Source of the DNA: Actinomycetota bacterium
GTDB taxonomy: Bacteria > Actinomycetota > Actinomycetes > Actinomycetales > Actinomycetaceae
DNA: 10,583 bases
Direction: 5' to 3'
NCBI GenBank assembly: GCA_019425105.1
Contig: JAHYYD010000058.1
Span: forward strand, 1-10,583
Shown: positions 1 through 5,762 of the stretch, in pieces
How the letters are laid out: each line of letters starts with the position of its first letter
Position numbering within the stretch: position 1 is the first letter of the stretch
The notes under the pieces: generated by a model
The model's database searches: none
What the model was told of the DNA's origin: nothing
The model's input: only the letters and a program-made list of their open reading frames with translations
Translations under genes and position numbers: made by a program

Positions 1-659
1 GTGAGGCGCTGGCGCATGCCCTCGCGCACGACGAGACGGTCGACGACGACCTCGATCGTGTGCTTGAGCTTCTTTTCCAGCTTGGGGGCGTTCTCAAGGC
101 GGACCATCTCACCGTCGATGATCGCTCGGGTGTAGCCCTCGGAGCGCAGCTCGTCGATGAGGTCCTGGTACTCGCCCTTGCGACCGCGCACGACTGGGGA
201 GAGGACCTGGAAGCGCGTGCCCTCGTCCATCGTGCGCACACGGTCGACGATCTGCTGGGGAGTCTGCGCCTGAATCCGCGCGCCACACACAGGGCAGTGT
301 GCCACGCCGGCTCGGGCGTAGAGCAGGCGCAGGTAGTCGTGGATCTCCGTGATCGTGCCGACGGTCGAGCGCGGGTTGCGCGACGTCGACTTCTGATCGA
401 TGGACACGGCGGGCGACAGGCCTTCGATGAAATCCACGTCGGGTTTGTCCATCTGCCCAAGGAACTGGCGCGCGTAGGAGGACAGCGATTCCACGTAGCG
501 GCGCTGTCCCTCGGCGAAAATCGTATCGAAGGCGAGGGATGATTTACCCGATCCGGACAGGCCGGTGAAGACGATCATGGAGTCGCGGGGCAGCTCAAGG
601 CTGACGTCCTTGAGGTTGTGTTCGCGAGCACCCTGGATAATTAGCTTATCATGCACCAT
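1..659 (-). CDS. uvrA: UvrA excinuclease ABC subunit A, N-terminal part (partial, runs off left edge)
   Basis: Translating the minus strand from the ATG at 659-657 gives 219 uninterrupted codons that continue past the left edge. The protein begins [19 protein letters not shown]. It has the first ABC-ATPase Walker A, GLSGSGKS, at about residues 33-40, then the UvrA-specific block [20 protein letters not shown] (about 48-67), the [22 protein letters not shown] stretch (about 81-102), and the first Cys-X2-Cys half of a zinc site (HCPVCGARI, about 121-129). UvrA is the damage-sensing ATPase that loads UvrB in nucleotide excision repair in the cytoplasm. Full-length UvrA is roughly 940-1000 residues, so only the start is present. 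A modest GGCGGA lies about 10 bases before the ATG. The gene is divergent from the yciI-like gene with a gap of only 48 bases. I see no palindromic actinobacterial LexA box in that gap. Family identification is secure. Confidence 0.97.
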   Translation of the reverse strand, partial: MVHDKLIIQGAREHNLKDVSLELPRDSMIVFTGLSGSGKSSLAFDTIFAEGQRRYVESLSSYARQFLGQMDKPDVDFIEGLSPAVSIDQKSTSRNPRSTVGTITEIHDYLRLLYARAGVAHCPVCGARIQAQTPQQIVDRVRTMDEGTRFQVLSPVVRGRKGEYQDLIDELRSEGYTRAIIDGEMVRLENAPKLEKKLKHTIEVVVDRLVVREGMRQRL

Positions 660-664
660 TCGAT

Positions 665-713
665 ACTATCCGCCATCTAGGCAAATGCCGGGATCAGGGC
701 TAGTGTTATGCGT
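665..713 (+). promoter_or_regulatory. Candidate promoter of the yciI-like gene, possibly leaderless
   Basis: A -35-like TAGGCA (678-683, four matches to TTGACA) and a -10-like TAGTGT (701-706, actinobacterial TANNNT type) are separated by 17 bases. Transcription starting about 7 bases downstream would begin at or next to the second ATG (714). The region is shared with the divergent uvrA start, for which the minus-strand hexamer GATAGT (670-665) lies five bases before the ATG. These are pattern matches only. Confidence 0.4.
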
Positions 714-995
714 ATGGCTTACTATGCAGTTGAATACGTCTACAACCCGTCGATGACCGAGACCATGGACGAGGTTCGTCCGACGCACCGCGCGTTCCTT
801 TCCGGCCTGCTCGAGCGGGGAATCAACATCGCGTCCGGTCCCCTCGTCGGCGAAATCCCCGGCGCACTGCTCCTTATCAACGCCGAGAGCGAGGCCGACG
901 TTGAGCGCATCCTCAACGAGGATCCCTTCTACGTCGCCGAGGTCATCCAGGCGCGCCTCATCCGCGAGTGGAACCCCGTGATCCGGGCGTTCTGA
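708..995 (+). CDS. YciI-like family protein (small ferredoxin-like alpha/beta protein)
   Basis: The 95-residue product resembles the YCII-related family: an opening beta strand YYAVEYVYN, a helix with RPTHRAFLSGLLERG that includes the family's conserved HR(A/x)FL-type segment (about residues 27-32), a glycine-containing SGPLVGEIPGALLLI strand, a DVERILNEDPFYVAEV helix (about 65-80) with the characteristic DPF motif, and a closing strand with W-N-P. The family forms small dimeric ferredoxin-like folds. Members have a conserved His and Asp suspected of catalysis, but the substrate of most is unknown, so no reaction is assigned. Two ATGs are possible, at 708 and 714. Neither has a good Shine-Dalgarno sequence, and the promoter spacing favours 714 (MAYYAVEYVYN) as a leaderless start. 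The gene stands alone between divergent uvrA and the convergent cation ATPase. Its stop is followed by a long hairpin. Confidence 0.85.
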   Translation: MRMAYYAVEYVYNPSMTETMDEVRPTHRAFLSGLLERGINIASGPLVGEIPGALLLINAESEADVERILNEDPFYVAEVIQARLIREWNPVIRAF

Positions 996-1001
996 TGCCT
1001 C

Positions 1002-1055
1002 ATACGAACGAGGCCGGGGCCGGGTCTATCACCCGACACCGGCCTCGACTCGTAT
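1002..1055. terminator. Two-part hairpin between convergent genes, likely bidirectional terminator
   Basis: There are three nested helices. ATACGA (1002-1007) pairs with TCGTAT (1050-1055). CGAGGCCGG (1009-1017) pairs perfectly with CCGGCCTCG (1039-1047). CGGGT (1021-1025) pairs with ACCCG (1031-1035) around the loop CTATC. It begins seven bases after the yciI-like stop and ends ten bases from the stop of the convergent ATPase gene, so one structure can serve both. There is no U-tract on either side, so termination strength is uncertain; such U-less hairpins are common in high-GC Gram-positives. Confidence 0.65.
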
Positions 1056-1065
1056 CGACTCTGGC

Positions 1066-3456
1066 TTAGCCTTCCAAGGAACGCGCGAATTGGCGCGCGT
1101 AGAAGATGCGCTGCGCGACCTCGATGAGCAGGGCGGCGCAGGCACCGACGCACACGATGACGAGCCACTCGTCGCCGGTGGGTGCGACCATCGAGAAGAA
1201 GCCACGAACCTGTGGGATGAAGACTCCGCCCACCGTTGCCGAAATGACGCTCAGCAGCAGGACCCACTTCCAGGTCGACAGCGGACGCGAGGTGATGACG
1301 AGGAGCCAGATCGCACCCAGCATGAGCGAGAGGATCGCGGCCGTCGACTCGCGCGACTGCGGCGGGCCGTCGACGATGCCGAAGGCCGTGAGGGCGGCCG
1401 CCGCAAGAATCACGCCCGTGGGCATCGCCAGCGACAGCGTACGCTTCAAGAACCCGGGCACATAGCGACGCGGGTTCGGCCATAGGGCCAGGAAGAACGC
1501 GGGAATACCAATGGTCAGGGAGTCAATATAGCTGAACTGGCGTGGTAGGAACGGGTATCGCCAGCCGACCAGCGCCGTCACGATGACAAGCACGGCCGCG
1601 TACGTGGTCTTCGCCAGGAACAGCGACGACACACGCTCCATGTTCGCGATGATCCTGCGTCCCTCGGACAAGACGCCCGGCAGGACCGAAAACTTCGAGT
1701 CGACCAGGACGATCTGCGCGACCGCCTTCGTGGCCTGCGTGCCGTTGCCCATCGCAATGCCGAGGTCGGCGTCCTTGAGTGCGAGCGCGTCGTTCACGCC
1801 ATCGCCCGTCATCGCGACGCAGTGATCGCGAGCCTGGAGAGCGCCGACCATCGCACGCTTCTGCTCAGGCGTCACGCGTCCGAACACATCGTGGTTCTCG
1901 ATCGCATCGATGAAGGCCTCGGAGGTCAGGTCCTCGGGCAGGTCCCTCGCATCCATGAGGCGAGCGGGCGACCCATCGGGCGCGGTCAGGCCAGCCTGCG
2001 TGGCCAACGCGCCGACCGTCGTCGGGTTGTCACCGGAAATGACACGCACATGCACGTCCTGCGACCGGAAATACTCGAGCGTTTCAGCCGCGTCCGGGCG
2101 CAGATCCTCCTCGAGCACCACGATCGCCGCCACGGTGCGATGCGTGGGGAGCTCATCGTCGACCACTGCCTCGTCAGCGCGAACGAGAGCGACGACACGG
2201 GACCCTTCCTGCGCAATACCACGCACCTTTGCCAGCAGTTCGGCGTTCTCAGCCGATGCCTCGTCGATGACGAACTCGGGTGCACCTAGGATCCAGGATT
2301 CACTCGCGCTCCCCCAGGCGCTCCACTTGCGCGCCGAGGAGAAGGGAACCGACCACTCGATACGCTCAGCCGCACCGGTACGCGCCGACTCGTCCAGGTA
2401 GTCCCAGATGGCTTCCGCAGTCGCATTGGTGCGGTCGCTCGCCGCACTCGCAAGCGCGCGAAGCACCACGGCCTCCTCACCCGAGATGACATCAATGCCG
2501 CGCACTCGGATACCGCCGGTGGTGAGCGTGCCCGTCTTGTCCAGGCACAGGCAGTCGACGCGCGCAAGTACTTCGACCGCCGGGAGTTCTTGAACAAGAA
2601 CGCCGCGACGAGCCAGCGTCGCCGAACCAATCGCAAAGTTCATGGAAGTGAGCAACACGAGTCCCTGTGGGATCATGCCGATCACGGACGCAACGGAGAG
2701 AACGAGGGCCTCGCGCCAGTCTCCCCCGTGACCGCCAGCGATGCGATTCTGCGAGTAGAACGTCAAAACCACAATAGGGAGCAGCATCACCGAGACGACC
2801 TGCAGAACCCGGTTGATCGACATCTGAATTTCAGAGACCGTGCGCGTGAAGGCGCGTGCCTGCTCGGACAAGCCCTGCGCGTAGACACGCTCACCCACCG
2901 CCGTGGCGACCATCCTGCCCGAACCCGCGACGACGCTCGTACCCGCCAGCAGCTGATCGCCCTGCTTTTTCTTGACGGGGCGCGACTCGCCGGTCAACAG
3001 CGACTCGTCGATCTCGAGGCCCGCCGACGAGAGCACGGTTCCATCCACGCTCACCTGGTCGCCGAGCGTCAGATCGATGACATCATCGAGGACAACGTCC
3101 CGAGCGGGCACCACCGAGAGCGTACCGTCGCGCAGAACCGTCGCCTGCGGAGCATCGACGATAGCGAGGGAATCGAGGGTGCGCTTCGCACGCAGCTCGG
3201 AAACGATACCGATCACGGCATTGATGATCATGACGCCGCCGAAAATGCCGTCGCGCAGGTCTCCGAAGAGCAGAACGATGACCGACGCTGCGACGATGAT
3301 CGCGTTGAACAGCGTCAGCACATTCTCACGGATAATCGACGCCACCGACCGAGACGTGCGGTCCTTCACGCGGTTGACAGCGCCGCGCGCAACACGCTCG
3401 GCCACCTCAGCGGCGCTCAGGCCGCGCTCATCGATGTTCACGTTCTCAACGGTCAC
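1066..3456 (-). CDS. P-type cation-transporting ATPase, CtpE-like, third gene of manganese-riboswitch operon
   Basis: The 796-residue product is a HAD-type P-type ATPase that should pump a divalent cation across the membrane using ATP. Visible motifs: actuator-domain TGES (155-158), membrane motif IPQGL (262-266), phosphorylated aspartate in DKTGT (D306), nucleotide-domain PFSSARKWSAW (371-381), SGDNPTT (474-480), hinge GDGVND (551-556), and several C-terminal hydrophobic helices including GIPAFFLALWPN (650-661). There is no N-terminal heavy-metal-binding domain or CPX motif, which argues against the copper/zinc class. Length and the IPQGL and GIPxFFLAL segments resemble mycobacterial CtpE, reported to take up calcium. 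Related ATPases under the same riboswitch class (YoaB/MgtA of lactic acid bacteria) export manganese. I chose the GTG at 3456 because GGGGAG lies five bases upstream and it begins MTVENVNIDERGLSAAEVAERV, a typical cation-ATPase N-terminus. The longer frame to 3582 would only translate terC sequence out of frame. The start overlaps the end of the preceding terC by 11 bases, implying translational coupling. The ion is an inference from context. Confidence 0.93.
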   Translation of the reverse strand: MTVENVNIDERGLSAAEVAERVARGAVNRVKDRTSRSVASIIRENVLTLFNAIIVAASVIVLLFGDLRDGIFGGVMIINAVIGIVSELRAKRTLDSLAIVDAPQATVLRDGTLSVVPARDVVLDDVIDLTLGDQVSVDGTVLSSAGLEIDESLLTGESRPVKKKQGDQLLAGTSVVAGSGRMVATAVGERVYAQGLSEQARAFTRTVSEIQMSINRVLQVVSVMLLPIVVLTFYSQNRIAGGHGGDWREALVLSVASVIGMIPQGLVLLTSMNFAIGSATLARRGVLVQELPAVEVLARVDCLCLDKTGTLTTGGIRVRGIDVISGEEAVVLRALASAASDRTNATAEAIWDYLDESARTGAAERIEWSVPFSSARKWSAWGSASESWILGAPEFVIDEASAENAELLAKVRGIAQEGSRVVALVRADEAVVDDELPTHRTVAAIVVLEEDLRPDAAETLEYFRSQDVHVRVISGDNPTTVGALATQAGLTAPDGSPARLMDARDLPEDLTSEAFIDAIENHDVFGRVTPEQKRAMVGALQARDHCVAMTGDGVNDALALKDADLGIAMGNGTQATKAVAQIVLVDSKFSVLPGVLSEGRRIIANMERVSSLFLAKTTYAAVLVIVTALVGWRYPFLPRQFSYIDSLTIGIPAFFLALWPNPRRYVPGFLKRTLSLAMPTGVILAAAALTAFGIVDGPPQSRESTAAILSLMLGAIWLLVITSRPLSTWKWVLLLSVISATVGGVFIPQVRGFFSMVAPTGDEWLVIVCVGACAALLIEVAQRIFYARQFARSLEG

Positions 3457-4444
3457 CGCCGCTCCCCTCGTCCATGGCGGTACGCACCAGCGAGGCAACG
3501 ACTGTGATCGCCAAGGTAACAACGATGACGCCCAGCGACACTGACACGGAGATCTCGGGTGCCCACTCGAATCCCCGGCCACCGTTGATAAACGGGATCG
3601 TGTTGGTATGCAAAGCCTCGAGAATCAGCTTGATACCGATGAAGCTCAGGATCACACCGAGGCCGTAGCCCAGATACACGAGCTTGCCCAGCAGCGCATC
3701 CACGAGGAAGAAAAGCTGGCGCAGGCCCATCAGCGCGAACACGTTGCACGCGAACACGAGGAAAGCCTGCGAGGTAATGCCAAAAATCGCAGGAATAGAG
3801 TCGAAGGCGAACATCAGATCCGCAGAACCGAGCGCCAAGACAACCACGGACAGAGGGGTGAGGTAGGTATGGCCACCGTGGCGATACAGCATGCGGTTGC
3901 CGACAAAACCATCCGTGATCGGCAGGACCCGACGCACGATACGAATGAACGCATTCTCCTCGTACTCCTCATCATCTTCCCCACCGGTAATGGTCTCCTT
4001 GATCTGGGAAAACGCCGTCCACAGGAGCCACAGTCCGAAGAGGAAGAAGACCCACGAGAAGCGCGCAACGAGGGCTGCGCCCAGCAGGATAAACACGAGG
4101 CGCAGCAGCAGCGCGATCACAATGCCGAAAAGCAACGCCTTCTGCTGATTCTCACGCGGAACGCGGAAGGCCTTCAGAATCAGGATAAACACAAACAGGT
4201 TATCGACCGACAGCGACCACTCCATCGCCCAGCCCGCATAAAACTCCTGGGCGTAGAGCCAGCCGTTGGTCAACCAAATTCCAACACCGAAGATACCAGC
4301 CAAACCAACGTAGAACAGGGTCCAGCGAGCGGCCTCGCCAGCCGTGGGCGGGTGTGGGTTACGCGCATGCCCAAGGAAATCGAGCACGACCAAACCGATG
4401 GCAACGAGGGCGAGAATGCCCCACGCCCACGGGTGAACAACCAT
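3446..4444 (-). CDS. TerC-family integral membrane protein, paralogue 2
   Basis: The 332-residue product is a polytopic membrane protein of the TerC/Alx family with about nine hydrophobic segments. Family signatures are SLSVDNLFVF (77-86, D81), SADLMFAFDSIPAI (207-220, D209 and D215), and the NVFALMGLRQLFFLVDALL segment (about 234-252). The acidic residues within the membrane are those thought to coordinate metal in the family. TerC proteins such as E. coli Alx and B. subtilis YkoY/YceF act in manganese export or in supplying manganese to secreted enzymes. A highly acidic cytoplasmic-type loop (GGEDDEEYEEN, 154-164) separates the two halves. ATG 4444 has AGAGG five bases upstream. The gene starts 31 bases after the end of terC paralogue 1, and its last 11 bases overlap the ATPase start. 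Tellurite resistance, the origin of the name, is not implied. Confidence 0.94.
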   Translation of the reverse strand: MVVHPWAWGILALVAIGLVVLDFLGHARNPHPPTAGEAARWTLFYVGLAGIFGVGIWLTNGWLYAQEFYAGWAMEWSLSVDNLFVFILILKAFRVPRENQQKALLFGIVIALLLRLVFILLGAALVARFSWVFFLFGLWLLWTAFSQIKETITGGEDDEEYEENAFIRIVRRVLPITDGFVGNRMLYRHGGHTYLTPLSVVVLALGSADLMFAFDSIPAIFGITSQAFLVFACNVFALMGLRQLFFLVDALLGKLVYLGYGLGVILSFIGIKLILEALHTNTIPFINGGRGFEWAPEISVSVSLGVIVVTLAITVVASLVRTAMDEGSGGDR

Positions 4445-4475
4445 GAGTACCTCTTAACTATCCGACCAGGAAATT

Positions 4476-5483
4476 TTAGCGCTCTCCTGCAGCAGGTTCT
4501 TCTCCCGCACGCCGTTTTCGAGAAACCACGAGAGAAGCCACAACCGTGAGAAGAATCGTCGCCACGATAAAACCGAGCGAGAACGCAATCGATGGCTCAG
4601 GGATAACGGAAACCTCGTGACCGCCATTGATGAAGGGCAGCTCGTTGGTGTGCAACGCGTGGTTGATGAGCTTGAAACCAATGAAGCCGAGAATAGCGGC
4701 GAGGCCATAATGCAGGAACACAATACGATCCAGCAGGCCGTCGATGAGGAAGTAAAGCTGACGCAGGCCAAGCAACGAGAATGCATTGGCAGCGAAGACC
4801 AGGTATGCCTCGGAGGTCAGCGAGTAGATCGCGGGGATCGAGTCGACGGCGAACATGACGTCCGCGGTGCCGATCGCAATGACGCACAGGAGCATCGGCG
4901 TGATGTAGGTGCGGCCCCCATGGCGGTAGAGCATACGCGAACCAATGAAGCCATCGGTAACCGGCACGATCTTCGACACCCAGCGCACGATCGACGGCGG
5001 ACGGTACTCATCGTCGTCATCATCGCCAGACCCTTCACGCACCTGGCTCACCGCCGTCCACAGCAGCCATGCGCCGAAGAGGTAGAAGACCCACGAGAAG
5101 TTTTCGATCAGCGCGGCGCCAGCCAGGATGAAAAGAAGCCGCAACACGAGGGCGATGACGATGCCCGCCAGCAGGACCTCCTGCTGGTTCTTCCGGGGAA
5201 CCCGGAAGCTCGAGCGGATGATGACGAACACGAAGAGGTTGTCAATACTGAGCGCTTTCTCGGTGATGTAGCCGCCGAGGTACTCCTGGCCGTATTCCGG
5301 CCCCCACAAAGCCCAGACAATACCACCAAAGATCAGGGCAATGGCGATGTACGCAACCGACCACCAGGTCGCTTCCTTAAGCGTGGGTTCGTGCGGGGTG
5401 CGGACGTGGCCGACGATGTCGACAACGATCATGGTCAGGATGATGGCAGCCAGGACAATCCAGGCGAGCGCGTGCACGTGCAT
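4476..5483 (-). CDS. TerC-family integral membrane protein, paralogue 1, first gene behind manganese riboswitch
   Basis: The 335-residue TerC/Alx-family membrane protein is clearly a paralogue of the gene that follows it. It shares ALSIDNLFVF (77-86, D81), TADVMFAVDSIPAI (206-219, D208 and D214), the TDGFIGSRMLYRHGG block and the ALHTNELPFINGG block (about 276-288). Expected role: manganese efflux or delivery across the cytoplasmic membrane. It has an acidic loop (GDDDDDEY, 153-160) and a basic C-terminal tail (SRKRRAGEEP). I start it at ATG 5483 (MHVHALAWIVLAA) because GGAGG (5495-5491) sits seven bases upstream. The open frame extends to 5567, but those 28 extra codons run through the riboswitch RNA and encode an arginine-rich stretch unlike the family. 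The gene is co-directional with terC paralogue 2 and the ATPase, with no terminator visible between them. Confidence 0.94.
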   Translation of the reverse strand: MHVHALAWIVLAAIILTMIVVDIVGHVRTPHEPTLKEATWWSVAYIAIALIFGGIVWALWGPEYGQEYLGGYITEKALSIDNLFVFVIIRSSFRVPRKNQQEVLLAGIVIALVLRLLFILAGAALIENFSWVFYLFGAWLLWTAVSQVREGSGDDDDDEYRPPSIVRWVSKIVPVTDGFIGSRMLYRHGGRTYITPMLLCVIAIGTADVMFAVDSIPAIYSLTSEAYLVFAANAFSLLGLRQLYFLIDGLLDRIVFLHYGLAAILGFIGFKLINHALHTNELPFINGGHEVSVIPEPSIAFSLGFIVATILLTVVASLVVSRKRRAGEEPAAGER

Positions 5484-5517
5484 ACGGGTGCCTCCGGTAC
5501 GAGTCGGGTACCGGAGG
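5484..5517 (-). promoter_or_regulatory. Shine-Dalgarno-sequestering hairpin (riboswitch expression platform)
   Basis: On the minus strand, CCTCCGGTAC (5517-5508) pairs perfectly over 10 bp with GTACCGGAGG (5500-5491), leaving the 7-base loop CCGACTC. The second arm contains the GGAGG that serves the ATG at 5483. The first arm begins with CCTCCG, the same six bases that close aptamer helix P1 with CGGAGG (5619-5614). The two pairings exclude each other, as expected of a translational ON switch. There is no U-run after the hairpin, so it is not a terminator. Confidence 0.8.
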
Positions 5518-5620
5518 TCTCTTCCCGCCAGAAAAACTGGCCGGTGACGCCGGAGGCCGCGCCGCATGGGCGGGCCGTCGTGATGACGACGCCACTGTTG
5601 GTGGGAGTACTCCCCTCCGC
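5512..5620 (-). promoter_or_regulatory. yybP-ykoY manganese riboswitch aptamer
   Basis: Reading the minus strand from 5620: helix P1 5' strand CGGAGG (5619-5614) runs into GGGGAGTA (5615-5608), the hallmark first loop of the yybP-ykoY class. A stem CGTCGT/ACGACG (5591-5586 with 5581-5576) follows, then TCACCGGCC (5547-5539), matching the conserved CACCGGC metal-site strand, a GCCAG-TTTTT-CTGGC hairpin (5541-5527), and finally GAAGAGACCTCCG, in which AGACC precedes the P1 3' strand (5517-5512). Length is about 109 bases, normal for the class. The class senses manganese(II) and commonly precedes terC-type genes and P-type ATPases, exactly the two kinds of gene downstream here. Identification is by recall of the consensus; a covariance search was not possible. 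Confidence 0.88.
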
Positions 5621-5630
5621 TTACATCTCT

Positions 5631-5659
5631 ATCCTAGTCGGACACAGCCGCTGTCCGGT
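5631..5659 (-). promoter_or_regulatory. Candidate promoter of the terC-terC-ATPase operon
   Basis: The minus-strand hexamer TAGGAT (5636-5631) is a good TANNNT -10. A start about 7 bases downstream (near 5624) would place the aptamer almost at the 5' end of the transcript. The -35 is weak: CGGACA (5657-5652) matches four positions but the spacer is only 15. A palindrome, GGACA-N7-TGTCC (5657-5641), fills the space between the two elements and may be an operator. Confidence 0.5.
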
Positions 5660-5736
5660 GATTCATGACGAGTGGCGTCTGTCGCCTTGACGATGGCCAC
5701 TGCCCCAGGGGCCGATGCCGTGGCCACCTCCAACCT

Positions 5737-5753
5737 CCGACCACCCCGGTCGG
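5737..5753 (-). terminator. Possible terminator after uvrB
   Basis: A short GC-rich hairpin, CCGACC/GGTCGG with a 5-base loop, lies about 10 bases after the uvrB stop on the minus strand. It has no U-tract. A second inverted repeat further on (TGGCCAC 5694-5700 with GTGGCCA 5720-5726) may add to it. The remaining bases between uvrB and the operon promoter show nothing else. Confidence 0.35.
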
Positions 5754-5762
5754 AAAGCGCGC

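Noticed and set aside
660..707. SOS (LexA) box upstream of uvrA
   Set aside because: The actinobacterial box resembles CGAAC-N4-GTTCG; no such palindrome occurs in the intergenic bases here or upstream of uvrB.
3457..3582. A 42-codon N-terminal extension of the ATPase reading frame, starting at 3582
   Set aside because: It lies wholly inside the terC paralogue 2 coding sequence in another frame, is rich in Arg, Pro, Trp and Ser unlike the family, and GTG 3456 has a good ribosome-binding site and a typical N-terminus.
5484..5567. A 28-codon N-terminal extension of terC paralogue 1, starting at 5567
   Set aside because: It runs through the riboswitch aptamer and the SD hairpin. ATG 5483 has GGAGG at seven bases and begins the usual hydrophobic helix.
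4617..5690. Long plus-strand open frame of 357 codons opposite terC paralogue 1
   Set aside because: It mirrors the terC codons, is full of Asp, Arg, His and Gln with no recognisable domain, and would cover the riboswitch in antisense.
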